55,541 nucleotides of DNA from RGIG7332 sp045589235 (GCA_045589235.1 JAZNOR010000080.1:1-55541), one strand, 5' to 3'. Counted from the stretch's first letter, positions 7,180 to 15,926 are shown. Numbers and translations are program-made. The notes: a model not told the origin generated them from the sequence alone.

Positions 7180-8619
7180 TTGAAGAAAACCTATGTAACC
7201 TCTATGCCAAACCACATTGGTGCATTTTTAAAGGCGAGCAAATGTTTTTCGGCTTTAGGAATAAATATAACACGAGTCAGCTATAACAAGGCGGTCGACT
7301 CGCACACTCTGTTCATTGATGCGGAGGGAACGGAAGAACAGCTTGAAAAAGCGGATATTGAACTCGAAAAAATCGGATATTTGCAAAACAATCACGATAA
7401 AACGAGCATTGTTCTGCTCGAGTTCTGCTTAAGAGACACACCGGGAAGTGTAACTGATGTTTTAGAGCTAATCAATGAATTTAATTTTAATATTTCATAT
7501 ATCAGCTCACAGGAGAACGGAACGGATTACCAATTTTTCAAAATGGGGCTGTATGTGGATGATTCCGAGCGAATTTCAAAATTTTTAAAAGAGGCTGAAA
7601 AGCTTTGCAAAGTGCGCGTTATCGACTATAACAGCTCTGAGAAGGTTTATGACAACAGTATTTTTTACAATACCTATGTAATGGGGCTTTCACAGCTTAT
7701 GGGTCTTTCTGAAAAGTACAGAGAGGAGCTTTTGGTACATGTAAATCTTGCTATGCAGACGCTTGATGAACAAGGGCTTTCGCCGTACCGCACCTTTGAC
7801 AGTATAAATAAATTCGCTGAGCTGTTATCTGAGGCAAAGGGTAAGAACTTTTCTCCGCGCATCAGTACGCATAAGATAAGTGATGAAACTGAGATAGTTC
7901 TCGTTGAGCCACAATGCGGCAGTAATTCGATAATTATCAAAAGCCGCGGCAAGGTGCTTTTTGTTGACAGTGGCTATGCTTGCTATAAGGATGAAATGAT
8001 AGAGATTATTAAAAAGATAATTCCTGAATTTGATGATATTAAAAAGACCATCCTTTTAACACATGCAGATGTTGACCATTGCGGTCTTGCACCGATGTTT
8101 GATGAGGTTATTGCAAGCGCGAGAACAGCGCAGTGCCTTTCAAACGAATATAACGGCAAAAACGGCTATCGTGAAGAAAATCCGCTTCACAAGCCGTATA
8201 TCAATATTTGCAAGCTTCTCACATCTTATCAGCCGACAAATCCGGATAAGATAACCGTTCCGTGGGAGAAGCAGGAGGAGCTTACCGAGCCGATTACTCC
8301 AATTGGCATATTTGATTTCGGGGAGCTACACTTTGAGGTTTACGAGGGTAAGGGAGGTCATTTGCCGGGCGAGCTTGTGCTTATTGACTATGCAAAGCAC
8401 ATCGCGATAACAGGTGATATTTACATCAATATGCACGGGCTTACACCTTCGCAGGCGGAATATAACCGCTACGCCCCAATACTTATGACATCTGTTGATA
8501 CCGACCCGAAGCTTTGTGCCGAGGAGAGAGGCGCAATAACTCAGCGCCTTGGCGTCGGTGATTGGAGGATTTTCGGAGCACACGGCTTTAAGAAGGATTA
8601 TTCGATTAAGGAGAATTGA
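7180..8619 (+). CDS. ACT-ACT-metallo-beta-lactamase fold hydrolase
   Basis: About 479 residues with an unusual architecture. Two ACT-like beta-alpha-beta modules lie at about 1-70 (SMPNHIGAFLKASKCFSALGINI) and 78-150 (LRDTPGSVTDVLELINEFNFNI); such domains usually bind amino acids. A linker follows, then a metallo-beta-lactamase fold (about 230-475) with the metal motif THADVDHCG (H295, D297, D299, H300), a later GGHLPGE loop, and ITGDIYI. The usual HxHxDH reads HxDxDH here. I prefer TTG 7180, which lies 9 bases after GGAG; ATG 7171 abuts the GGAG with no spacing. The HAD stop codon overlaps this start region. The role may be an amino-acid-responsive hydrolase (inference). Confidence 0.75.
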   Translation: MKKTYVTSMPNHIGAFLKASKCFSALGINITRVSYNKAVDSHTLFIDAEGTEEQLEKADIELEKIGYLQNNHDKTSIVLLEFCLRDTPGSVTDVLELINEFNFNISYISSQENGTDYQFFKMGLYVDDSERISKFLKEAEKLCKVRVIDYNSSEKVYDNSIFYNTYVMGLSQLMGLSEKYREELLVHVNLAMQTLDEQGLSPYRTFDSINKFAELLSEAKGKNFSPRISTHKISDETEIVLVEPQCGSNSIIIKSRGKVLFVDSGYACYKDEMIEIIKKIIPEFDDIKKTILLTHADVDHCGLAPMFDEVIASARTAQCLSNEYNGKNGYREENPLHKPYINICKLLTSYQPTNPDKITVPWEKQEELTEPITPIGIFDFGELHFEVYEGKGGHLPGELVLIDYAKHIAITGDIYINMHGLTPSQAEYNRYAPILMTSVDTDPKLCAEERGAITQRLGVGDWRIFGAHGFKKDYSIKEN

Positions 8620-8620
8620 G

Positions 8621-9406
8621 ATGAAAGCTTTGATTACGGGTGCAAGCTCGGGACTCGGCTATGAAATGGCGAAAGAGCTATCAGCTCGCGGATATGATAT
8701 AATCGCTGTTGCAAGGCGTGAAGAAAGACTTCTTAAGCTTAAGGAAGAGCTTAAAACAAACGTTGAAATCCTTGTCCTTGACGTCACCAAGAATGAAGAT
8801 TTAAAGACCATTGTTGAATAACTTTCTGATGTCAATGTGCTTGTAAATAATGCAGGCTTTGGCGTTTTCGGAGCACTTTGTGAAACGGATTTGGAAAGTG
8901 AACTCAAAATGCTTGATACCAATGTCCGCGCCGTGCATATTTTAACAAAAGCGGCGGCGAAAATCTTTAAAGAGCGAAACTCAGGTCGTATTTTAAACGT
9001 TGCATCACTTGCTGCATTTTTTGCAGGACCTCTCTTTTCATCGTATTATGCATCTAAAAATTATGTTCTGCGCCTCGGTCAGGCGCTTTCTGAAGAGCTT
9101 CGCCGTGCAGGGAGTAAGGTAACGGTATCCACTCTGTGCCCGGGTCCTGTCAAGACCGAGTTTTCAGATGTTGCAAAGGTTTCATTCGGCAATGGAAATG
9201 AAAAAGGTGCAGGGCTGGTTATGCTAACAAAAGAGAAAGTTGCAAAGTATGCAATAGATAAAATGCTTCGCGGTAAGAAAATTATAATTCCCGGCGCTAT
9301 TATGAAAATCGGCGCGTTTTTCAGGCGAATTTTACCCGAAGAAACACTTTCTCGCGCGCTTTATTTCATTCAGAGTAAAAAATGTGTTGACAAGAGAGAA
9401 AAATAG
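8621..9406 (+). pseudogene. Short-chain dehydrogenase interrupted by in-frame TAA
   Basis: Read through, this is a full 261-residue SDR oxidoreductase. It shows the Rossmann motif TGASSGLG (about 6-13), LVNNAG (about 74-79), a serine region VASLAA, and the catalytic Tyr143-x-x-x-Lys146 (YASK) with CPGPVKTEF after it. Codon 67 (8819-8821) is TAA, and the same frame continues directly into LSDVNVLVNNAGFG. It is therefore a single nonsense change, not a frameshift; GAA, AAA or CAA would restore the gene. A good ribosome site (AAGGAG) precedes ATG 8621. The first fragment lacks the catalytic residues, so the product is probably inactive unless the stop is read through or is a base error. Confidence 0.8.
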
Positions 9407-9415
9407 TATTATCAT
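9387..9415 (+). promoter_or_regulatory. Promoter of the glycine riboswitch transcript
   Basis: TTGACA (9387-9392), a 17-base spacer, TATCAT (9410-9415). It lies in the last codons of the SDR pseudogene, about 25 bases before the first aptamer. Confidence 0.65.
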
Positions 9416-9439
9416 ATCAGTGAACTAAATATTTGGCTA

Positions 9440-9625
9440 TGTGAAGTATGCAGGAGAAAAGCGATAAGCTTTGCCGAAGGAGTAACGCTCTCAGGCGCTG
9501 GTTTCAGTAATGACTGCAGACGGATGGCGCTCCGGAGAAGTCCCCCTCATCCAGAAGGGAAAGGATGCCGAAGGTGTAAAGCTCGCAGTGCGGGTTAATC
9601 TCTCAGGCAAAAGGACGGAGGTAAA
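9440..9625 (+). ncRNA. Tandem glycine riboswitch (two aptamers)
   Basis: Two consecutive glycine aptamers. The first, about 9445-9515, has CAGGAGAAAAGC, TTTGCCGAAGGAGTAACGC and CTCTCAGGCGC. The second, about 9520-9622, has CTCCGGAGAAG, GATGCCGAAGGTGTAAAGC and CTCTCAGGCAAAAGGAC. The paired GCCGAAGG...CTCAGGC signatures are hallmarks of the gcvT-type glycine element. An intrinsic terminator and a symporter gene follow. The sequence alone does not tell whether glycine turns the gene on or off. Confidence 0.93.
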
Positions 9626-9641
9626 TCTTTAAGGATTTGTT

Positions 9642-9678
9642 GCGGAGTTTTTGTATGTGTCAAAAACTCCGCTTTTTT
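9642..9678 (+). terminator. Riboswitch expression-platform terminator
   Basis: Arms GCGGAGTTTTTG (9642-9653) and CAAAAACTCCGC (9661-9672) followed by six T. It sits between the second aptamer and the symporter ribosome site, as expected for transcriptional control. Confidence 0.85.
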
Positions 9679-9709
9679 GCGCTTCACGCAGCAAAAAGGA
9701 GAGAAAAAT

Positions 9710-11212
9710 ATGAAATGGATAACGGATTTTAACAATGTGGTTAACAGCTTTGTCTGGGGTAAAGGACTTTATCTTTTACTTGCGACGGGTGTTATTATGA
9801 CGGTGATAACCGGCGTGTTCCAGATAACACACATCGGGCACTGGTTCTCTGAAACACTGGGTAAGCTTCTAAAAAAAGATACCACAACAAGCGGCGGAAA
9901 ATCAATTTCGCAGTTCCAGGCACTTTGCACAGCTCTTGCGGCAACAATCGGTGTCGGTAATATCGCGGGTGTCGCGGCGGCAATTGTCGGCGGTGGTCCG
10001 GGTGCTGTTTTCTGGATGTGGATTGCGGCATTTTTCGGTATGATGACGAATTACTCCGAAAACGTGCTTGGCATCTTTTACCGCAGAAGAAGTGCTGACG
10101 GCGAATGGTCGGGCGGCGCAATGTATTATTTGCAGGATGGATTGGGTAATTTCAAAAATTGCAAGTGGATAGGTAAGCTCCTGGCAATTCTTTTCTCAAT
10201 TTTCTGTATCCTTGCATCCTTTGGTATCGGTGCAATGGGGCAGATTAACAAAATCGTTGTAAATATCGTTTCAGCTTTTGACATACCATCACTTTCGGGC
10301 AAGATTTTATATGATGGAGTTTCGGTATATCATGTTGTTATCGGCGTAATTCTTCTGGTTATTGCGGCGCTTATCACCATAGGCGGTCTTAAGAGAATTG
10401 CAGCCTTTGCAGAGAAGGTAGTGCCGGTGATGGTGGTGTTCTTCGTTCTTGGCTCACTTATTGTCATCGGTGTAAACTATCAGAATATCGGCGCAGCTTT
10501 TGCATCAATATTTGAGTATGCATTCACCGTTCCGGCGGCACTTGGCGGTGCGGCAGGTATTGCGGTCAAGGAGATTGTAACTCAAGGCTGTAAGCGAGGA
10601 GTATTCTCAAATGAAGCAGGTCTCGGCTCATCCGTTATGGTTCATTCAAATTCCAATGTTGTCGAGCCTGTTCGTCAGGGACTTTGGGGTATATTTGAGG
10701 TTTTTGCCGATACTATGATTGTATGTACAATGACAGCACTTGTTGTTTTAACATCCGGCTTTATTAACTTGGATACAGGCGCACTTGCAGCGGGACTTAC
10801 AGATGCAACGCTTGTTGGAAAAGCATTCTCCGGCGTGTTCGGAATCTGGGGCGAGAGATTTATCGCAGTTGCAATTTTACTTTTTGCATTTACAACCGTG
10901 CTCGGCTGGGACCATTACGGAACAAAGGCGTGGGAATACCTTTTCGGCACAAAATCTAAGATGGTGTATAAAATAATCCACCTTGTAACGATTATGTTTG
11001 GCGCACTTTTAACAAGCTCACTCGCGTGGGATATTTCCGATACATTTAACGGTCTTATGATGGTGCCGAACTTGATTGGTGTGCTTTCGCTTTCGGGTCT
11101 TGTTGTTAAAATTACGCGCAACTATATCGACCGTAAGCTCAAAGGAAAAGATATACCGCCGCTTCTTTCGGCATTCTCCGATGTTCAGGCGGAACAGGAA
11201 AAGAAACTGTAA
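9710..11212 (+). CDS. Sodium:alanine/glycine symporter (AGCS family)
   Basis: 500-residue membrane carrier with about 11 helices that imports alanine or glycine with Na+. Family signatures include ALCTALAATIGVGNIAGVA (about 80-98), GPGAVFWMW and GCKRGVFSNEAGLGSS (about 295-310). The start is ATG 9710 after AAAAGGAGAG; a longer frame from TTG 9677 begins inside the terminator and is rejected. The tandem glycine riboswitch upstream makes glycine the probable substrate or signal. A terminator follows, so it is monocistronic. It belongs to the same family as the symporter at 22025, but the two are clearly diverged. Confidence 0.93.
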   Translation: MKWITDFNNVVNSFVWGKGLYLLLATGVIMTVITGVFQITHIGHWFSETLGKLLKKDTTTSGGKSISQFQALCTALAATIGVGNIAGVAAAIVGGGPGAVFWMWIAAFFGMMTNYSENVLGIFYRRRSADGEWSGGAMYYLQDGLGNFKNCKWIGKLLAILFSIFCILASFGIGAMGQINKIVVNIVSAFDIPSLSGKILYDGVSVYHVVIGVILLVIAALITIGGLKRIAAFAEKVVPVMVVFFVLGSLIVIGVNYQNIGAAFASIFEYAFTVPAALGGAAGIAVKEIVTQGCKRGVFSNEAGLGSSVMVHSNSNVVEPVRQGLWGIFEVFADTMIVCTMTALVVLTSGFINLDTGALAAGLTDATLVGKAFSGVFGIWGERFIAVAILLFAFTTVLGWDHYGTKAWEYLFGTKSKMVYKIIHLVTIMFGALLTSSLAWDISDTFNGLMMVPNLIGVLSLSGLVVKITRNYIDRKLKGKDIPPLLSAFSDVQAEQEKKL

Positions 11213-11216
11213 AATT

Positions 11217-11249
11217 AAAAGCTTCTGATTTTTTAATCAGGAGCTTTTT
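11217..11249 (+). terminator. Terminator after glycine-regulated symporter
   Basis: Arms AAAAGCTTCTGATT and AATCAGGAGCTTTT around TTTT, with a T-tail. Confidence 0.8.
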
Positions 11250-11253
11250 GCTA

Positions 11254-11281
11254 TTTACAAACATACAATTTTTGCTATAAT
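11254..11281 (+). promoter_or_regulatory. Promoter of SLH protein operon
   Basis: TTTACA (11254-11259), a 16-base spacer, TATAAT (11276-11281). Confidence 0.55.
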
Positions 11282-11320
11282 AAAAGTGTAAACCAAAACT
11301 TAATAAAGGAGATGTTTTTT

Positions 11321-12436
11321 GTGAAGAAAATTATTGCTGTTTTTATTGCTGTGTCAATTTTTGTATCTACTGCTTTGGCATCAAACAACCTTTCTAATTT
11401 TACTGAGAAAAACACCTACCTTGAAGGACAATTTTTTGATGTTTCGTCATATGCCTGGTATATGCAAAATGTTGTGAAGGCGTATGAATTGGGACTGCTC
11501 GGCGGCGTAAGTGCAAGAGAATTTGCGCCGGAGAAAAACATAACGGACTACGAAACGCTGGCACTCGCGTGCAGATTGCACAACATATATTATAATGTGG
11601 GCTTTGAATTCAAGCAGGGAAGCCCGTGGTATCAGGTGTATGTCGACTATGCGCAATCACGCGCCATTCCGTGCAAAAATTTAAATGGGAAGGCGGCAAC
11701 GCGAGAGCTTTTTGTAACAACGGTTGCGGCGGCACTACCGGATGCGGCATTTGAGGAAATAAACGAGATTTTACTTATTCCCGATGTTGTTGATGAAAAG
11801 GCAAGTTATTACGATGCAGTGCATAAGCTCTACCGCGCTGGTGTGCTTACGGGCAGTGGCGAGGAGGGTGAATTTTTACCCGATACAAATATTAAACGTT
11901 CAGAGGTCGCGGCGATTGTTACGCGCATTGCGGACACCGCACTGCGAATAAATTTCCGCCTGCCGAAAAAATCAGAGGAATATGCGGTTATTGAGGAAAT
12001 ATGCGCGAATGGCGATAAAGCATTTAATACTTTTGAATTGGGATTTGAACTTGTTGAGTATACCGTTTATACATACGAGGGCAGATTTTTAGATGAAGCG
12101 GATGATATATTCCACACAGCGGCGGTTCAGTATAGAGAAATTGTTGCCGAATGTGAAAAATACGATTTTTTAACTGATGTAAAGCCATATTTCGATTATA
12201 TGTTAGATTTTTGCGAACAATTTGCATATAAGGATACCACGTTAAAAAAGGCAACAGACAGATATTATGATTATTTGAGGGATATTGGCAAATCGCTGGC
12301 AACGCCGGTGCGCGTGATGCCGGGGACTATATCAGGTTCAAAGGAGATAGGCCACTTATACGGAAATCTTAAAACCAGACTTAATGAGCTTCGGGAGGAA
12401 GAAGCTGAAATGATAAAGGAGAAGAAAAATGTTTAA
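11321..12436 (+). CDS. Secreted SLH-like protein with C-terminal helical domain
   Basis: 371 residues. Residues 1-20 form a signal peptide (KKIIAVFIAV...ALA). Three diverged SLH motifs span about 30-205: FDVSSYAWYMQNVVKAYELGLLGG, a weak middle motif, and YYDAVHKLYRAGVLTGSGEEGEFLPDTNIKRSEVAAIVTRI split over about 165-205. The rest (about 215-370) is a charged helical region of unknown function. GTG 11321 is the start because AAAGGAG (11305-11311) is well spaced from it; ATG 11312 abuts the RBS. The last 8 bases overlap the monooxygenase-like gene. It is probably attached to the cell envelope. Confidence 0.75.
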   Translation: MKKIIAVFIAVSIFVSTALASNNLSNFTEKNTYLEGQFFDVSSYAWYMQNVVKAYELGLLGGVSAREFAPEKNITDYETLALACRLHNIYYNVGFEFKQGSPWYQVYVDYAQSRAIPCKNLNGKAATRELFVTTVAAALPDAAFEEINEILLIPDVVDEKASYYDAVHKLYRAGVLTGSGEEGEFLPDTNIKRSEVAAIVTRIADTALRINFRLPKKSEEYAVIEEICANGDKAFNTFELGFELVEYTVYTYEGRFLDEADDIFHTAAVQYREIVAECEKYDFLTDVKPYFDYMLDFCEQFAYKDTTLKKATDRYYDYLRDIGKSLATPVRVMPGTISGSKEIGHLYGNLKTRLNELREEEAEMIKEKKNV

Positions 12437-12707
12437 AATTTTTGTTACCTTCAAATGCCATGAGGGAAAAAGAGAAGAATTTACAAAGCGAGTGCGCGAT
12501 GAAGGAATTTACAATGCAATCCTCGCAGAAGACGGATGCAATCGCTATGACTATTACTATTCCGAAAAGAATAAAGACGAAATTCTTTTAATTGAAGAAT
12601 GGGAAAGCAAAAATCATCAGCAGGTGCATCTTGAAACTCCGCATATGGCACGTCTTCGTGCGTTTAAAGATGAATATGTTAAAGAAACGAGTGTAGAGGA
12701 GTTTTAA
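12429..12707 (+). CDS. ABM-domain (YgiN-like) putative monooxygenase
   Basis: 92-residue protein of the antibiotic-biosynthesis-monooxygenase ferredoxin-like fold: KIFVTFKCHEGKREEF, GCNRYDYYYSE, LLIEEWESKNHQQVHLETPH. The conserved W and the HLETPHM segment are typical of YgiN-like quinol or substrate monooxygenases that need no cofactor, though many members have no known function. It overlaps the SLH gene upstream by 8 bases and lies 2 bases before the sialidase-like gene, so translation is probably coupled. No signal peptide. Confidence 0.8.
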   Translation: MFKIFVTFKCHEGKREEFTKRVRDEGIYNAILAEDGCNRYDYYYSEKNKDEILLIEEWESKNHQQVHLETPHMARLRAFKDEYVKETSVEEF

Positions 12708-12709
12708 TT

Positions 12710-13810
12710 ATGATTAACCTGGCAGATAAAACACCGTGTGATTTACTTCTGTATCCAAATGATGAAAAGTATGCGGAGAACATCCGAGAGTTTCAGGGGT
12801 GCCCGACTGTTGCAGTGACACTCGGCGGAAGAATTTTCGCAGGCTGGTATTCGGGAGGCACCTGCGAGCCGCATATGGAGAATTACAGTATTCTCGTTAA
12901 AAGTGATAACGGGGGAGAAAGTTGGTCTGAACCCGTTCTCATAATTCCGTCGAGTAAAGAGAAAATGATTCACGCACTCGATATTCAGCTTCATATGACA
13001 CCAAACGGCGAATTACATGTGTACTGGATGCAGAATAACGTTGACCTTGAAGAAAACCCAAAGCCTGAAATCAAAGAAGGTCAGTATTGGTTTGCGATTG
13101 ACGGATATCAGTTCCTTGATTTCAAGCATGCGCTCTGGCGCAGTATTTGCAAGAATCCGGATGCAGATGTGCTTGAATTTACCGAGCCCGAATATCTTGA
13201 TATGGGTTTTCTGCGTTGCAAGCCGCTTATTCTGGATAACGGCAGGCAGATTAACTTTAACTACGACCAGTTGACTGACCGTTACGGTTACAGCATCTCT
13301 GACGATGGAGGAAAAACCTTTACACGCAAATACGGTGCAAAGAAAATTATAACCTATTACGAAGAGCCGATGGCATATCAGAGAGAAGACGGCAGTATCC
13401 GCGTTATGTATCGTAATTCCGAGGGCTTTATCGCCGAGAGCATATCAAATGATAACGGTGAAACCTGGACTGATGCAGCTCTTACTGACATAAAAAATCC
13501 GTCAGCACGCTTTTATGTATCAAGAACACCGTCGGGTAAAATAATATTGGTACATACCGACAATTCGGAAGCACGCATTGGTATGAGCGTGTGGCTGTCT
13601 GATGATGACGGCGCAACCTGGAAATATAAAAAAGAGATAGATAGCAGAGCATCTCTCTCTTATCCGGATGTTGATTTTTATGACGGTAAAATTTACCTGG
13701 TATACGACCGGGAGAGAACCGGTGCGAAAGAAATCTTGTTTGCAACCTTTACAGAAGCGGATATAATCGAAAATAATAAGATTGAGATAAAAATTTTAAG
13801 TAAACCATAA
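12710..13810 (+). CDS. Sialidase-like beta-propeller protein (cytoplasmic)
   Basis: 366 residues with at least four Asp-box motifs of the six-bladed sialidase fold: SDNGGESW (about 65), SDDGGKTF (about 197), SNDNGETW (about 246) and SDDDGATW (about 294). A candidate catalytic segment near the end is YPDVDFYDGKIYLVYDRER. There is no signal peptide or SLH domain, so it should act on imported glycosides in the cytoplasm. The exact substrate is unclear; many family members are not true sialidases. It is last in the operon with the SLH and ABM genes. Confidence 0.75.
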   Translation: MINLADKTPCDLLLYPNDEKYAENIREFQGCPTVAVTLGGRIFAGWYSGGTCEPHMENYSILVKSDNGGESWSEPVLIIPSSKEKMIHALDIQLHMTPNGELHVYWMQNNVDLEENPKPEIKEGQYWFAIDGYQFLDFKHALWRSICKNPDADVLEFTEPEYLDMGFLRCKPLILDNGRQINFNYDQLTDRYGYSISDDGGKTFTRKYGAKKIITYYEEPMAYQREDGSIRVMYRNSEGFIAESISNDNGETWTDAALTDIKNPSARFYVSRTPSGKIILVHTDNSEARIGMSVWLSDDDGATWKYKKEIDSRASLSYPDVDFYDGKIYLVYDRERTGAKEILFATFTEADIIENNKIEIKILSKP

Positions 13811-13831
13811 TTTATTTGTTTATCTTCACGA

Positions 13832-13860
13832 TTGACTTAAATGTAAAAAGGTTGTATAAT
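13832..13860 (+). promoter_or_regulatory. Promoter of AspT-like transporter
   Basis: TTGACT (13832-13837), a 17-base spacer, TATAAT (13855-13860). AAGGAGATG lies before ATG 13895. Confidence 0.65.
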
Positions 13861-13894
13861 TTTTAACAATGTCATATAAGGAGATGTATTAATA

Positions 13895-15139
13895 ATGCAG
13901 TTATTTGGTGGAGTAATTCCGATAACAGGTATTTGGTTTATGATGCTCTCTCTTTTTGCAATTCTGTTTTTGGGCTATGCGCTCGGCAGAATTACAATCA
14001 AGGGCGTGTCACTTGGAGACGCAGGTGTGTTTATTGTTGCGCTCCTGTTCGGTGCTCTCTTTTATAAGAATTTAAGTGCGCAGCTCAAAATCGGAGATGC
14101 AAGCTTTGTTAAAGATGCGCTCAAGGTTGTTGAAAATTTAGGTCTTGTTTTATTCGTAACTTCGGTTGGTTTTATCGCAGGTCCGAGATTTTTCGGTAAT
14201 ATGAAGAAAAACTTTAAATCCTATGTTTTAATCGGTCTTGTAATCATCGTGTCGGGCGGAATTGCAGCACTTTTGTGTATCTACATCGGCAAGGCAATCG
14301 GCTTTGGCGGCGTTATCGACAATGTATCCGATTTTGCTGAAATGATTGCAGGTCTGTTTGCAGGTGCGCTCACTTCAACTCCTGCATTCTCTGCTGCAAA
14401 AGAGGTTGCAGGCAATGCGGATTTAGTTTCAACAGGCTATGGTATTTCATATATTTTCGGCGTTATCGGCGTTGTTTTATTCGTTCAGCTTATGCCGAAG
14501 TTCTTGAAGGCTAATATGGAGGAAGAGAGAGCTAAAATCGCTCAGATTGATGACGGCTCAAAGAAAGCTTTTGCAGGTAAGTTATTTAATATCGACGACC
14601 ACGGTCTTGCAGTGTTCTCCCTTGCGGCAGTGCTCGGTGTTATTTTCGGTGCAATCAAGATTCCGTTATCAAGTGCAGGTCTTTCAGGTAACTGCTTTAG
14701 TTTAACAACAACAGGCGGATGCTTACTCGTAGCTCTCGTTTTAGGTCACTTTGGCAGAGCAGGTAAGGTTAATCTTATGCCGGCGCAGTCAGTGCTTAAG
14801 CTCTTCCGCGAGCTCGGTCTCGTTCTGTTCCTTGCCGGTGCGGGAATCTCAGGCGGTGCGCGCTTCGTTGAGCTCTTTGACCCGATGTACTTCGTATACG
14901 GCGCGATTATGACAATCTTCCCGATGATTATCGGTTTTACCTTCGCGAAGTTTGTGTTAAAGCTAAGCCTTTTAAATATTTTAGGCTCAATCACAGGCGG
15001 TATGACTTCAACTCCGGCGCTCGGAACACTTATCAATTCTGCAGGCACTGAGGACGTTGCGGCAGCGTATGCAGCAACTTATCCGATTGCACTCATCGCA
15101 GTTGTTTTCGTATCACAGTTTATAATAATTCTGTTCTAA
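13895..15139 (+). CDS. AspT/YidE-family transporter without RCK domains
   Basis: 414-residue membrane protein with about 10-11 helices in two halves, each carrying a duplicated signature: LVLFVTSVGFIAGPRF with AGLFAGALTSTPAFSAA (about 85-175), and LVLFLAGAGISGGARF with SITGGMTSTPALG (about 305-375). This duplication is characteristic of aspartate:alanine exchangers and YidE/YbjL proteins. Those are about 550 residues with two TrkA-C domains between the halves; here only a short loop (KANMEEERAKIAQIDDGSKK) is present. The substrate may be a dicarboxylate or amino acid (inference). It is monocistronic. Confidence 0.8.
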   Translation: MQLFGGVIPITGIWFMMLSLFAILFLGYALGRITIKGVSLGDAGVFIVALLFGALFYKNLSAQLKIGDASFVKDALKVVENLGLVLFVTSVGFIAGPRFFGNMKKNFKSYVLIGLVIIVSGGIAALLCIYIGKAIGFGGVIDNVSDFAEMIAGLFAGALTSTPAFSAAKEVAGNADLVSTGYGISYIFGVIGVVLFVQLMPKFLKANMEEERAKIAQIDDGSKKAFAGKLFNIDDHGLAVFSLAAVLGVIFGAIKIPLSSAGLSGNCFSLTTTGGCLLVALVLGHFGRAGKVNLMPAQSVLKLFRELGLVLFLAGAGISGGARFVELFDPMYFVYGAIMTIFPMIIGFTFAKFVLKLSLLNILGSITGGMTSTPALGTLINSAGTEDVAAAYAATYPIALIAVVFVSQFIIILF

Positions 15140-15143
15140 TATT

Positions 15144-15171
15144 TACGGCGGTCTTTTGACCGCCGGTTTTT
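15144..15171 (+). terminator. Terminator after AspT-like gene
   Basis: Arms CGGCGGTC and GACCGCCG around TTTT, followed by GTTTTT. Confidence 0.85.
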
Positions 15172-15194
15172 ATAAATTAAAGTAAAATTGCACC

Positions 15195-15223
15195 TTGACT
15201 TTTCTATATAGAAATAGTATAAT
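15195..15223 (+). promoter_or_regulatory. Promoter of the S-layer-like operon
   Basis: TTGACT (15195-15200), a 17-base spacer, consensus TATAAT (15218-15223). Confidence 0.65.
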
Positions 15224-15254
15224 TCTCTTATGATACTGTTAGTAGGTGCATACT

Positions 15255-15926
15255 ATGAAAAAGTTTTTTAAAATATTACTGGTTATTATAGTAGTCATTC
15301 TGCTGATTTTAGGCTCGCTTCTTATTTGGCAATGGGATAATATTAGCGCAATAAGAACATCAGTCAAATACACTCCCGAAGTTATTGAAACGCTCGTTAT
15401 TGAAAATGAAAATAAAATAGATGAAGTTTTCGCAGAACTTACCGAAGGTGATGCGCTCGCTGAACTTACTGATGAAGAGCAAGAAAAGTTGCGTTCAGGT
15501 GAAATGACAGAGGAAGAAATTGAACACATTAAAGAAGTGCTTGAAACGCCTAAGGTTGAAAATAAGGAAATAGCGCCAAGTCGCGTTGATGAAATTATTT
15601 CAAAAATTTATCTTCTCCGTGCGGAATTTGTGAATCGTTTAAACGCGCTTGAGAGCGAGGCGTTATCTGAGAAACAAATAGTTAAAAAAGGCGGTCTCAG
15701 TGTTAGCAGGATACTGTCGTTTGTTGAAAAGTACATAGATAAAGCAACTGCGCTAGAAGCGGATTGCGACAGTAGGATGGAAACGCATATCAAAGAACTC
15801 GAAGCTGAGCTTAAAAGGCTTGGGCAAGACACAAGTATGATATCTGAGGTTCGTTCAACCTACAAAAATGAAAAAAGGTTGAAAAAATCTCAGTTATTCA
15901 ATAAATACAGCAAGTATTTAAAATAA
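15255..15926 (+). CDS. Membrane-anchored coiled-coil protein, unknown function
   Basis: 223 residues. The N-terminus KKFFKILLVIIVVILLILGSLLIW is a single membrane helix or uncleaved signal anchor. The remainder is highly charged and predicted helical (EELTDEEQEKL, EEEIEHIKEVLE, HIKELEAELKRLGQD), consistent with an extracytoplasmic coiled coil. The GTG at 15246 is rejected in favour of ATG 15255, seven bases after AGGTG. No family is recognised. It lies 20 bases upstream of the major SLH protein in one operon, so a role in S-layer display or assembly is plausible (inference). Confidence 0.7.
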   Translation: MKKFFKILLVIIVVILLILGSLLIWQWDNISAIRTSVKYTPEVIETLVIENENKIDEVFAELTEGDALAELTDEEQEKLRSGEMTEEEIEHIKEVLETPKVENKEIAPSRVDEIISKIYLLRAEFVNRLNALESEALSEKQIVKKGGLSVSRILSFVEKYIDKATALEADCDSRMETHIKELEAELKRLGQDTSMISEVRSTYKNEKRLKKSQLFNKYSKYLK

